Source of the DNA: DASUTB01 sp036374835
Lineage (GTDB): Bacteria > Actinomycetota > Actinomycetes > Jiangellales > Jiangellaceae
Length of the DNA stretch: 64,000 bases
Direction of reading: 5' to 3'
Assembly (NCBI GenBank): GCA_036374835.1
Contig: DASUTB010000005.1
Span: forward strand, 32,708-96,707
Part shown: piece after piece, positions 20,454-28,987 of the stretch
Layout: the number at the start of each line of letters is the position of its first letter
Position numbering within the stretch: position 1 is the stretch's first letter
Notes under the pieces: generated by a model
Told to the model about the DNA's origin: nothing
What the model saw: the letters and a program-made list of their open reading frames with translations, nothing else
The model's database searches: none
Program-made: the position numbers and the translations under genes

Positions 20454-21859
20454 GTAGAGCCGAGTCGTAACGCTGGGTCATGGTCGACGGGTTCCCGCAG
20501 GCGATGACCCAGCGGAATCGCGATGGTGAACGTTGTCCCGCGGTCGGGGCCGGAGTCGACCGAAACGGTTCCATGGTGAGCTTCGACAAGCTCGCGAACC
20601 ACGGCCAATCCGATGCCGGAGCCGGTGACCATGCCGCTGTTCGGGCCGCGCCACCGGCGCTCGAACACGTGTGGCAGATCCGCGGCCGCGATGCCCGGCC
20701 CGGTGTCGGCGACGTGCACCACGCCCTGTTCGCCGTCGCTGAAGACGCGTACCGTGACCTCGTCCCCCGAGCGACCGAACCGGGCCGCATTGGTCAGCAT
20801 GTTCACCATCACCTGGTGTATGCGGTCATGGTCGGCGCGGACCGGCACCGGGCCCGAGATCTCGCGGCGGACGGTGAGCCCAGCAGCTCGGAGGTGTGGT
20901 TCCTGGCTGTCGACTGCGCCGGCCACGACGGCGGCCAGATCGACGTCGGTCAGCTGCAGGGACGTCGACGCGGCTTCTGCCGACGCGAGTTGGGCGAGGT
21001 CGTCGACCACCCGCCCGAGGCGGAGTGCCTGGTCGTGCAGGCTGGCCAGCCGGGCCGGGTTCGGCTCACTGAGGCCGTCTCGTAGCTCCTCGAGCCCGGC
21101 CTGTAGCGCGGCGAGCGGGGTACGTAGCTCGTGCGCGACGTCCGCTGCTTGCCGCCGGCGAGTTTCCTCGGCGGCGGCCACCGCGTCCGCCATGCTGTCG
21201 AAGGCCGTCGCGACCTCCCCGAGCTCGCCAGGGGGGCGGACGACGACTCGCGCGGACCGGTCGCCGCCGGCGAACGCGTGGGCCGTACCGGCGAGGGCGG
21301 CCAGCGGAGTGGTCAGCCGGCGGCTGACCCACAAGCTCACACCCAAGGCGATCCCGAGCGCGACGACGGCCGCGCCGGCGACCCACCACCAGGCAACGGA
21401 GCGGCCGCTGCCGGTCGCAAGTGGTGCCATCGAAATCAGCTGGACGGTACCGACCAAGCGGCCGTCGACCACAACGTCGGCCTCATCGCCCGGCGGACCG
21501 GTCGCGTGCTCGGCCCCGTGCCCATGCCGGCCACCCGGCATCGTCGTCGATACGACCGTTCCCGTCACATCCAGTACGGCGACCTGGGCGCCCGCGGCCC
21601 GGGCTACGGCATGGACGGAATCCAGGTTCGCCCCGGCCCATCCGCCCGCCGCCGCGTACGCGTCGGCCGCTTCGTCCGCCGCTCGCTCGGCCGTCTGCCG
21701 GCGTTCCTCGTGCTGGATCGTCGCCACGCCGCGGTCGGTGCCGATCAGGGCGGCGGCGGTAAGGACGGCGACCGAGGAGAAGGCGACGACGACGAACGCG
21801 GCAAGCAGACGCCGGCCGAGCGGTCCGAGACCACGGCGTGCGGCTTCCATGGCGCTCAT
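20450..21859 (-). CDS. Sensor histidine kinase
   Basis: A 469-residue membrane kinase. The first membrane helix spans about residues 18-40 and the second 156-178. HAMP follows, then HisKA with phospho-acceptor His243 in DVAHELRTPLAAL, and a C-terminal HATPase_c with VMVNMLTNAARF (N box) and DTGPGIAAADL (G1). The extracytoplasmic loop (41-155) contains a histidine cluster, GGRHGHGAEH (109-118). ATG 21859 overlaps the regulator stop by 4 bases, so expression is coupled. The signal is unknown; the His-rich loop suggests a metal or pH input. Confidence 0.9.
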   Translation of the reverse strand: MSAMEAARRGLGPLGRRLLAAFVVVAFSSVAVLTAAALIGTDRGVATIQHEERRQTAERAADEAADAYAAAGGWAGANLDSVHAVARAAGAQVAVLDVTGTVVSTTMPGGRHGHGAEHATGPPGDEADVVVDGRLVGTVQLISMAPLATGSGRSVAWWWVAGAAVVALGIALGVSLWVSRRLTTPLAALAGTAHAFAGGDRSARVVVRPPGELGEVATAFDSMADAVAAAEETRRRQAADVAHELRTPLAALQAGLEELRDGLSEPNPARLASLHDQALRLGRVVDDLAQLASAEAASTSLQLTDVDLAAVVAGAVDSQEPHLRAAGLTVRREISGPVPVRADHDRIHQVMVNMLTNAARFGRSGDEVTVRVFSDGEQGVVHVADTGPGIAAADLPHVFERRWRGPNSGMVTGSGIGLAVVRELVEAHHGTVSVDSGPDRGTTFTIAIPLGHRLREPVDHDPALRLGST

Positions 21860-22560
21860 CTGTCTTTCGGCAGGGTCAACCGGTACCCGACGCCCAGGAC
21901 CGTCTCGATGATGTCGCTGCCGCCGCCGAGCTTGTGGCGGAGGTTCTTGACGTGAGAGTCGATCGTCCGCTCGTACCCCGCGAACTCGTAACCGCGCACC
22001 CGGTTGACCAGCTCGTACCGGGAATACACCCGCTGGGGTGCCGACGCCATGGTGGTCAGCAGGCCCCACTCGGTGGGTGTCAGGTCCAGACTCATCCCGT
22101 CGAGTTCGGCGGTGTGGCGCTGCTCGTCGATGAGAAGACGGCCGCCGCCGTAGGCGGAAACGCCGTTGGCTTGCGGCCGACCCGACGCCCTGCGGTTCAG
22201 CACGGCCTGGACGCGCAGTACCAACTCGGTCGGGGAGAACGGCTTAACCACATAGTCGTCGGCCCCTTGCCGCAGGCCATGGATGCGATCCTCGACGGTG
22301 CTGCGCGCGGTAAGGACCACCACGGGGACGCCGCCGGACTCGTGCGCCGCCGTCAGAACCTCCACGCCGTCGAGATCGGGTAGGCCGAGATCCAGCACGA
22401 CAAGGTCGATTCCTCCGCCGGTTAGCTGCTCAAGCGCGTGAACGCCGGACCCGGTCGTGTGCACGACGTAGCCGGCGCGCTCGAGATAGCGGCGTAGCAC
22501 GTCGCGGATCTCCCGGTCGTCCTCGACGACCATTACGGTGGTGCCCACATCTCCAGACAT
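21856..22560 (-). CDS. OmpR-family response regulator
   Basis: A 234-residue regulator. The receiver domain has the acidic pair in VVEDDREI, phospho-acceptor Asp57 in VVLDLGLPDLDG, and the conserved Lys in DDYVVKPF. The C-terminal winged helix includes LTPTEWGLLTTMAS and YERTIDSHVKNLRHKL. It is first in a two-gene unit with the kinase. Targets are not visible; the convergent exported protein is the nearest candidate. Confidence 0.92.
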   Translation of the reverse strand: MSGDVGTTVMVVEDDREIRDVLRRYLERAGYVVHTTGSGVHALEQLTGGGIDLVVLDLGLPDLDGVEVLTAAHESGGVPVVVLTARSTVEDRIHGLRQGADDYVVKPFSPTELVLRVQAVLNRRASGRPQANGVSAYGGGRLLIDEQRHTAELDGMSLDLTPTEWGLLTTMASAPQRVYSRYELVNRVRGYEFAGYERTIDSHVKNLRHKLGGGSDIIETVLGVGYRLTLPKDR

Positions 22561-22704
22561 ATGGCACCGAGCGCCTAGGTCCTAGGGGTCGAACGGCCCC
22601 GCTGCATGGTCCAACAGTCACCAGGTCGAGCGCAGCACAAATCCATTTAGCCGAATCCCGATTGAGGTCTAGTCAAGCGACTCGTTTGCTCGTATGTTAG
22701 CGCT

Positions 22705-22717
22705 ATCATCTGATGAT
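22705..22717. promoter_or_regulatory. Palindromic operator candidate upstream of the sugar ABC operon
   Basis: ATCATC-T-GATGAT is an exact 6-bp inverted repeat with one central base, 45 bases upstream of the binding-protein start. It is the only strong palindrome in the 200-base promoter interval. The FCD-type GntR regulator encoded within the same cluster is the natural candidate to bind it. Confidence 0.5.
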
Positions 22718-22761
22718 TACGTTGCTCCGGCGACGTGCCGAGGCGATCCCAAGGAGGGGCG

Positions 22762-23886
22762 ATGTCGAAAGGACAGCTACATCTTCCGGGAGCCATGCGG
22801 GCGGGAATGTCCAGGCCGATGGCATCCAGGCGTGATCTGTTGAAGGCGATGGGTGTGACCGCAGCCGCGGGCGCGCTCGCGGCCTGCACCGGGGACGACA
22901 ACGGGAACGGGGAAGCCGCCGACAATGGCAACGGCGGGAACGGAGGCGGCGGCGCCGGGAACTTTCCGGAGACGCCGGCATGGAACTTCGTGTTCGTGAA
23001 CCACGTGACCACCAACCCGTTCTTCGTGCCGACGCAGTACGGAATCGAAGACGCGTCGGCCATGTTGGGGACCGAGTTCCAGTGGTCCGGGTCGGAGACG
23101 TCGGAGATCTCGGAGATGGTCGATGCCTTCGACACGGCACTCGCCGGAGGCGCGGACGGCATCGCCGTGTCGCTCGTCGACCTGGAGGCGTTCAACGGGC
23201 CGATCGAGCGGGCTCTGTCGGAGGGGGTTCCCGTCCTGTCGTACAACGCCGACGCGCAGAACCAACGGCTCGCTTATGTAGGCCAGGACCTGTACGGCTC
23301 GGGCTACGCGATGGGCCAGCGCATCGTCGAACTGGTCGGCGATGGCAAGGTGGGACTCTTCATCGCCACCCCGGGTCAGTTGAACATCCAGCCGCGGATC
23401 GACGGCGCCCTCGACGCGATTCGCGATTCAGGTGCCGACATCGACGCTCAGGACATCGCGTCCGGTGCCGAGTTGCCCGACGAAGTCAACGCGGTCGAGT
23501 CGTGGTACCTGGGCAACCAGGACGCGACCGGCATGTTCGCCGTCGACGCCGGGTCCACTCAGGCCGTCGGCCAGATCGTCGAGCAGCAGAACGCCCGCGA
23601 CAACAACCTACGCGGCGCCGGCGGGTACGACCTGCTGGAGGAGACCGTCCGGCTGGTCTCGGACGGCGTGCTCGACTTCACCATCGACCAGCAGCCCTAC
23701 CTGCAGGGCTTCCTGCCGGTCCTCTACCTCTACCTGTACAAGCTTTCCGGCGGAGTCGCGACGCCGCCGGAGACCAACACCGGCCTAGTGTTCCTCGACC
23801 AGGATTCGGCACAGTTGTTCCTCGAGACCGAAAGCAGGTTCGAGGGCGACTCGGAGGAGCAGAAGATCGTCGAGCCGGTCAACTGA
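22762..23886 (+). CDS. Sugar ABC transporter substrate-binding lipoprotein (CUT2/RbsB-like)
   Basis: A 374-residue periplasmic-binding-protein type 1 fold. The signal reads SRRDLLKAMG, then a hydrophobic stretch ending GALAAC, which combines a twin-arginine-like motif with a lipobox. A Gly/Asn-rich linker follows the lipidated Cys. The mature part opens with VFVNHVTTNPFFVP, typical of Peripla_BP_4 monosaccharide binders; SLVDLEAFNGPI and GQDLYGSGYAMGQ follow. ATG 22762 has AAGGAGGGG upstream. The gene order (binding protein, permease, ATPase) equals that of the rhizobial FrcBCA fructose system. Sugar identity is not determinable. Confidence 0.88.
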   Translation: MSKGQLHLPGAMRAGMSRPMASRRDLLKAMGVTAAAGALAACTGDDNGNGEAADNGNGGNGGGGAGNFPETPAWNFVFVNHVTTNPFFVPTQYGIEDASAMLGTEFQWSGSETSEISEMVDAFDTALAGGADGIAVSLVDLEAFNGPIERALSEGVPVLSYNADAQNQRLAYVGQDLYGSGYAMGQRIVELVGDGKVGLFIATPGQLNIQPRIDGALDAIRDSGADIDAQDIASGAELPDEVNAVESWYLGNQDATGMFAVDAGSTQAVGQIVEQQNARDNNLRGAGGYDLLEETVRLVSDGVLDFTIDQQPYLQGFLPVLYLYLYKLSGGVATPPETNTGLVFLDQDSAQLFLETESRFEGDSEEQKIVEPVN

Positions 23887-23899
23887 AGCGAGTTCGAGC

Positions 23900-24919
23900 A
23901 TGACGACGACGAGAGAACCCGACAGCGCCCGGGCGGCACCGCCCACCCGGGCGCTGGGCCCGCGTGTGGTGGATGTGATCTTCCGGCGCCGCGAGGCATC
24001 GATCCTGCTGGTGACGCTGGCGCTGTTCGTCTATTTCAGCTCGGTGAACTCGGCCTTCTTTTCCGAGGCCAATATGCGGGTCCTCTCGCACTTCACCTAT
24101 CCCATCGCCATGATCGCCCTTGGCCAGGTGATGCTGCTGGTCTGCGGCCAGCTCGACCTCTCGGCGGGCCATGTCTTCGCATTCACGCCGTTCGTCTTGC
24201 TGTTCTTCATCGAGGCCGGCGTTCCGACGGCGATCGGGGTGGTCTTGGCCGTGGCGGCGGCCAGTGGCGTCGGACTCCTCAACGGATTGATCACAGTCAA
24301 GATCGGTGTCCATCCGTTCATCACGACGCTCGGTATGGCATTCGTCTTGCAGGGCAGTACGCTGATCATCGCCGACGGCCGGCCGACAACGCCGCCCGAC
24401 CTTGGGAGCGTCGAGTCCGAAATCTTCGGCAGGTTCCCGTTCGTGGGCATCATGTGGGCGGTCGTTCTGACCGCACTGATGTACGTCGTGCTCACCAACA
24501 CGCGCTGGGGGATCTATACCTTCGCCACCGGAGGCAACCCGCTCGGCGCGCGGGAGGCGGGCGTGCCGATCGACCGCATCAAGATCGGGAATTTCATGAT
24601 GTGCTCGGCGCTCGCGGGCTTCGCCGGAACCCTGGAGGGATACCGGATCAGCTCGTTCGACCCGTTGTCCGGCGGGTTCACCACGATGTTCTTCGCGATC
24701 TCGGCTGCTGTCATCGGTGGCACCGCACTCGCAGGTGGCTCCGGCACGATCATCGGCGGCTTCCTCGGCGCGCTGTTTATCGGGGTGCTGCGCGACGGGT
24801 TCACCATCGAGGGCATCAGCTCGTTCCAGTTGTTCATCTATCTTGGAGTTGCGATCATCATCTCGATGGTGCTGAACGTCTGGCTGTCCCGACTACGTCG
24901 GGGGGCGATGTTGTCATGA
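23900..24919 (+). CDS. Sugar ABC transporter permease (RbsC/FrcC-like)
   Basis: A 339-residue CUT2 permease with about 9-10 membrane helices. The characteristic segments are MIALGQVMLLVCGQLDLSAG near helix 3, VHPFITTLGMAFVLQGSTL, and NPLGAREAGVPIDRIK, the last of which contacts the ATPase. The start follows the binding-protein stop by 13 bases. The stop overlaps the ATPase start (ATGA). Confidence 0.9.
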   Translation: MTTTREPDSARAAPPTRALGPRVVDVIFRRREASILLVTLALFVYFSSVNSAFFSEANMRVLSHFTYPIAMIALGQVMLLVCGQLDLSAGHVFAFTPFVLLFFIEAGVPTAIGVVLAVAAASGVGLLNGLITVKIGVHPFITTLGMAFVLQGSTLIIADGRPTTPPDLGSVESEIFGRFPFVGIMWAVVLTALMYVVLTNTRWGIYTFATGGNPLGAREAGVPIDRIKIGNFMMCSALAGFAGTLEGYRISSFDPLSGGFTTMFFAISAAVIGGTALAGGSGTIIGGFLGALFIGVLRDGFTIEGISSFQLFIYLGVAIIISMVLNVWLSRLRRGAMLS

Positions 24920-25704
24920 GCACAGACCAATCGGTCGACGGATACGCGATCCGCACCGAGAACATCGCCAAGAACTTCGAGGCCGTAGTGGCGCTCGAGG
25001 ACGTGTCCATCGAGTTGCAGCGCGGTGAGGTGCTGGGCCTGATCGGCGACAACGGCGCCGGCAAGTCCACGCTGATCAAGATTCTGACCGGGTTCCACCG
25101 GCCCGACAGCGGCCGGATCTTCATCAACGGCGAGCAGGTCACCCCGCGGTCGCCGTCGCATGCCCGCAGCCTCGGGATCGAGACCGTGTACCAGGATCTG
25201 GCCCTCGTCAACGAGCTGCCGGTGTACATGAACATGTTCCTCAACAAGGAGCTGCGTCGTGGCCGGTTACCGCTGCTGAACAAACGCAAGATGAAGCAGA
25301 TGGCGCGGGAGCACCTCGATGACATGGGTGTCCAGTTGTCCTCGGTCGGAACTGAGGTCACCTTCCTGTCCGGAGGGCAGCGGCAGGCCATCGCCGTCGC
25401 ACGGGCGGTCTATTCAGACGCGAGCATCTTCCTGCTCGATGAGCCGCTCGCGGCGATGGGTGCCAAGGAGAGCGCGATCATCCTCAACCTGATCCGGGAC
25501 CTGAAGCGCAAGGGCGACGTGTCGATGATGCTCATCGCCCACAACTACACGCAGGTCGTCGATGTCTGCGATCGGGTGTGCCTGCTCCAGCACGGCCAGA
25601 TCACTTACAACAAGCCGGTGGGTGAGACCTCTGTGCAGGAACTGACCGAACTGGTGGCGGCCGAGTACCGGCTGGGCAACAACGGCAACGCTTCGGGCAA
25701 ATAG
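24916..25704 (+). CDS. Sugar ABC transporter ATP-binding protein, single ABC domain (FrcA-like)
   Basis: A 262-residue ATPase. Walker A is GDNGAGKST, the signature is LSGGQRQAIAVARAV and Walker B is SIFLLDEPLAAMG. It carries only one ABC domain, unlike the fused two-domain RbsA/XylG type, so it should act as a homodimer, as FrcA does. ATG 24916 overlaps the permease stop by 4 bases. The 72 bases after its stop contain the promoter region for the GntR gene. Confidence 0.9.
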   Translation: MSTDQSVDGYAIRTENIAKNFEAVVALEDVSIELQRGEVLGLIGDNGAGKSTLIKILTGFHRPDSGRIFINGEQVTPRSPSHARSLGIETVYQDLALVNELPVYMNMFLNKELRRGRLPLLNKRKMKQMAREHLDDMGVQLSSVGTEVTFLSGGQRQAIAVARAVYSDASIFLLDEPLAAMGAKESAIILNLIRDLKRKGDVSMMLIAHNYTQVVDVCDRVCLLQHGQITYNKPVGETSVQELTELVAAEYRLGNNGNASGK

Positions 25705-25776
25705 CGCCCCCTTGCGCGGCGCCGTTCCGGCCGAAGGGGGCGGGATAGTGTATTCATATGACCATTGGGCGGCGTC

Positions 25777-26475
25777 GTGGCGGAGCATAAGTTCCAGGGT
25801 CGGGGCTTGCACGGACGCATCGTCCATGAGCTCGGCGGTCGCATCGTCGGCGGCGCCATCGTGCCGGGACAGGCGCTACCGACCGAAGACGAGCTGGGCG
25901 CAGAGCTGGGCGTGAGCCGGTCGGTTCTGCGGGAGGCGATCAAAGTGCTGGCCGGCAAGGGTCTGGTTGAGGTGCGGCCGAAGATCGGCACCAGGGTCCG
26001 GCCGCGCCGCAGCTGGCATCTGCTCGATCCGGAAGTGGTCCGCTGGCAGTTCGAACGGTTACCGGCGGCCGACGACCTTGTCGAGCTGTCCGAGGTCAGA
26101 GCGGTCGTCGAGCCGTCGGCCGCACGTTTGGCGGCGCGCCGGCGTACCGATGCCGACCTCGCCGACATCGAGGCGCACTGTAGGCGGATGGAATCCGCTG
26201 CTGCCGAACCCGTCGCCTTCCGGACCGCTGAACTCGATTTCCACAGTGCCGTGGTGGACGCATCGCACAACACCATGCTGTCGCACATGGGCGCGGTCAT
26301 CAGGGTTGCGCTGAGTGCCGTCCCGTCCAACGGTCAGGAGCGGGTGAAGGACGGGACGGCCCGCCACCGCGCCGTGCTCGACGCGATCGACCGGCACGAC
26401 CCCGCTGCCGCGGAGAAAGGGATGCGAGCGCTCCTCGACCGGCAACGTCCACAGACTACGAAGGAGGAATTGTGA
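25777..26475 (+). CDS. GntR-family regulator with FCD domain (DgoR-like)
   Basis: A 232-residue FadR-subfamily regulator. The N-terminal winged helix carries LPTEDELGAELGVSRSVLRE and GLVEVRPKIGTRVRPR. The C-terminal FCD helical domain contains metal or ligand residues in FRTAELDFHSAVV and HRAVLDAI. The sequence RSWHLLDPEVVRWQF between the domains is typical of the galactonate-repressor (DgoR) branch. GTG 25777 is the only sensible start. Its stop overlaps the dehydrogenase start by 4 bases. It likely represses the sugar operon until a sugar acid or phosphorylated sugar binds. Confidence 0.9.
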   Translation: MAEHKFQGRGLHGRIVHELGGRIVGGAIVPGQALPTEDELGAELGVSRSVLREAIKVLAGKGLVEVRPKIGTRVRPRRSWHLLDPEVVRWQFERLPAADDLVELSEVRAVVEPSAARLAARRRTDADLADIEAHCRRMESAAAEPVAFRTAELDFHSAVVDASHNTMLSHMGAVIRVALSAVPSNGQERVKDGTARHRAVLDAIDRHDPAAAEKGMRALLDRQRPQTTKEEL

Positions 26476-27476
26476 CCGATCCAGTCCGCTGGGGGGTCGT
26501 GGGGAATGCGGCGATCGCCCGGAAGAAGGTGATACCGGCGATGCAGCGCGCCGCGAACTGCGAAGTTCTCGCCATCGCGTCCCGCGAGCCGGAGCGCGCG
26601 GCCGACGCTGCCGGGTCTCTGGGCATCGCCAGATCGTACGGCTCCTACGAAGCGCTTCTCGGTGACGAGGACATCGACGCCGTCTACATCCCGTTGCCCA
26701 ACTCCATGCACGCCGAGTGGACGCTGAAGGCCGCCGCGGCCGGAAAGCACGTGCTGTGCGAGAAGCCGTTGGGAATGAACGAGGCAGAAGCGACCACCAT
26801 GGTGGAAGGGTGCCGGGGCGCCGGTGTCCTGCTGATGGAGGCGTTCATGTACCGGCTGCACCCGATGTGGGCACGGGTGCGGGAGCTGGTGACGGCGGGC
26901 CGCATCGGAGAGTTGCTCGCGATCCAGTCCTTCTTCTCGTACACCAATACCGACCCGGCGAACATTCGCAATATCGCCGAACTCGGTGGCGGCGCGCTGA
27001 TGGACATCGGGTGCTACCCGGTCAACGTCGCCCGGATGATGTTCGGTGCCGAGCCGACGGACGTCCAGAGCGTACTCCGGCGTGATCCGCGGTTCGGCAC
27101 CGACGTGCTCACCTCCGCGGTGCTGGACTTCGACGGCCGCCACGCCACGTTCACCTGCTCGACCCAGCTGCAAGACGACCAGCGCGTCCACCTGATCGGA
27201 ACCGAGGGCAGGCTGTTGGTCGAGATTCCGTTCAACATCCCGCCCGACCGTCCAACCCGAGTCTTCTTCTCGACCGGCGGAAACGCCGGTGCGGTCCCGC
27301 CGGTGCCGCCGAGCAGCGAGGTCATCGAGATACCCGCAGCCGACCAGTACCAGGTCCAGGTCGAGCAATTCGCGTCCGCGGTACGGGACGGGACGCAGCC
27401 ACCCATCCCGGCCGAGGACGCGATCGCGAACATGGCGGTCATCGACAAGGTGTTCGCCGCCGCCCGGCCGCACTGA
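26472..27476 (+). CDS. Gfo/Idh/MocA-family NAD(P)-dependent dehydrogenase
   Basis: A 334-residue sugar dehydrogenase. The Rossmann region begins RWGVVGNAAIARKKVIPAM, and the catalytic EKP motif is in HVLCEKPLG near residue 97. GGGALMDIGCYPVN is the signature of the second domain, containing the catalytic Asp and following histidine-equivalent region. The xylose or glucose dehydrogenase branch is likely, oxidising a cyclic sugar to lactone. AAGGAGGAA supports the GTG start. It is co-transcribed with the GntR gene and abuts the xylose-isomerase-like gene stop to stop with no gap. Confidence 0.9.
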   Translation: MTDPVRWGVVGNAAIARKKVIPAMQRAANCEVLAIASREPERAADAAGSLGIARSYGSYEALLGDEDIDAVYIPLPNSMHAEWTLKAAAAGKHVLCEKPLGMNEAEATTMVEGCRGAGVLLMEAFMYRLHPMWARVRELVTAGRIGELLAIQSFFSYTNTDPANIRNIAELGGGALMDIGCYPVNVARMMFGAEPTDVQSVLRRDPRFGTDVLTSAVLDFDGRHATFTCSTQLQDDQRVHLIGTEGRLLVEIPFNIPPDRPTRVFFSTGGNAGAVPPVPPSSEVIEIPAADQYQVQVEQFASAVRDGTQPPIPAEDAIANMAVIDKVFAAARPH

Positions 27477-28598
27477 TCAGCGCAGGCCGAGCAACAGGTC
27501 TGTGATGAGCCGATCCAGCCGATCATGCTGGTGCCCGTTCTCGACCAGCGCGTCCAAGTCGAAATTCCGGCCGGCCAGCTGCTGCGCCTCCGCTGTGCTG
27601 TAGCGCCCGACGGCGGACTCGGACAGCTCGCGGACTCCCGCTTCGGCGACGGCCGCTTGGATATCCGGATCGTCGGCGAACCGCCGCACCTTGGCGGCAA
27701 GGGCGGAATATGTCCGCATCCATCCGGCTGCGAAGTCCCACACGTCACCGCCGTACTCTCCGCGATACGGCCTGGGGCCGAAGTGGCGTGGACCGAGATA
27801 GCCCGACTCCTCGAGGATCTTCACGAGGAAGAACATGTCCTTGAGCCCGGCTGAGCCTTGGGTGACGTTGAGATCGATGGCGGCGAGCCGGCCCGACCAG
27901 ATGGCTTGGGCGACGCCACGGTATGTGCTTTGGCTGGACTCCAGCGTCGCCGTCGGAAGCAACCCGACCATGTCCGGGTGGTCCAGCATCTCGATGAACG
28001 CCAGCGCGTGCCCGATGGTCGGCAGCACCGCGTTGCCGGTCGGTTCACCTGCTCCGGGTGCGAGGGCGAAGGTAATCGGGTAGTCCTGGTCGCGGACGCG
28101 CCCGCACAGGAAATTGATCGCTTCGCGATACCGGTCAAGTGCCTCGGTAGGCGTGCCGGCCGCTGTTGCCGCAATGCCTTCATGGGCAGCATTGAGGACA
28201 TGGATCGGCGCGCCGAGCTCGGCGCCGAGCTCCACGGCACGCAACGACTTCTGGAGCGCGCACCTACGCACGTCACCATCGGGTGCGGTGAACGCACCGC
28301 CGGCGAAGACGGGATGCCGCGACAGGTCGGTCGCGAACATCGAGACAGCCACACCGGTGTTGTCCAGCGCGGCCTGGAACTTGCCGAGTACGCTGTGCCG
28401 CTCCTGCGGCGTCGCGCCGGGTGGGAAAAGCTCGTCGTCGTGGATGGCGACGCCCCATGCTCCGATCTCGGCAAGGCCGTGGACGAAGTCCCACGGCTCG
28501 ATCAGTAGCGGTGCGGAGTCGCGAGTTGGATCCGGCCCCGGGCTCGGCGGTAGGCCGAAGCTGAAGCGGCGCTCTGGGGAGGTATGAAGGTCGGTCAT
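27477..28598 (-). CDS. Xylose isomerase homologue lacking catalytic and metal residues (pseudoenzyme)
   Basis: A 373-residue protein clearly homologous to Streptomyces-type XylA along its whole length (LPTIGHALAFIEML, WDFAAGWMRTYSAL, and the C-terminal DRLDRLITDLLLG). The active site is gone. By alignment from memory of the S. rubiginosus enzyme, Trp16, Phe94 and Trp137 of the sugar pocket are replaced, as are catalytic Lys183 (Gly182 here) and metal ligands Glu181 (Ala180), Glu217 (Thr216), His220 (Leu219) and Asp287 (Gly274). The Asp255/Asp257 loop is deleted (about 11 residues after Asp242). His53 and Asp242 remain; the Asp57 position is Glu56. It cannot be a normal isomerase. It may be a binding or regulatory protein, or may have a new activity. 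The frame is intact. Confidence 0.85.
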   Translation of the reverse strand: MTDLHTSPERRFSFGLPPSPGPDPTRDSAPLLIEPWDFVHGLAEIGAWGVAIHDDELFPPGATPQERHSVLGKFQAALDNTGVAVSMFATDLSRHPVFAGGAFTAPDGDVRRCALQKSLRAVELGAELGAPIHVLNAAHEGIAATAAGTPTEALDRYREAINFLCGRVRDQDYPITFALAPGAGEPTGNAVLPTIGHALAFIEMLDHPDMVGLLPTATLESSQSTYRGVAQAIWSGRLAAIDLNVTQGSAGLKDMFFLVKILEESGYLGPRHFGPRPYRGEYGGDVWDFAAGWMRTYSALAAKVRRFADDPDIQAAVAEAGVRELSESAVGRYSTAEAQQLAGRNFDLDALVENGHQHDRLDRLITDLLLGLR

Positions 28599-28620
28599 CG
28601 TGTGCTCCTCGCCCGTTCGA

Positions 28621-28830
28621 TTAGGTCCGTTGATCCGTACGGCTCGGGTCAGTGAGGGCGTGCGACAGAGCCGGCCCGGCAGCGCCGAGCAATGGCGCGT
28701 GCGCGTCGAGTGCCGCGGGGACGGATCGTTGCCAACTGGCCGGGAGCCTCCAGGGCGTGACTCGCAGCTCCTCGGGCGCGACGCCCCGGGACGCGCGCTG
28801 CATGTGGTCGCTCAGTGCCCCCATCATGAC
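28621..28830 (-). pseudogene. Possible 3' remnant of a ROK-type regulator/kinase gene
   Basis: The minus strand ends in a GC-rich, codon-like stretch with PEELRVTPWRLPASWQ and APLLGAAGPALSHAL before TAA. This resembles the last 40 residues of ROK-family proteins (a final helix after an LLGAA block). No start, glucokinase core or HTH is found upstream: the frame loses coding character near 28830, and the 157 bases to 28987 hold nothing recognisable. It lies 22 bases upstream of the XylA-like gene on the same strand, where a xylose regulator would be expected. The assignment rests on a short tail only. Confidence 0.35.
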
Positions 28831-28987
28831 CCCATTTGTTGGATAATCCACGATATTGCCGACGTGACACGTTGAGAATGTCGGCGGCGGATTCGTTTCC
28901 ATGCTGTGACATGCGGGAAAGGCTGGGCCCTGTCGTATGCCCTCGATAGGTTGATGGCGTGGTAGGAGCACCTGGGACGGGGCAAGC

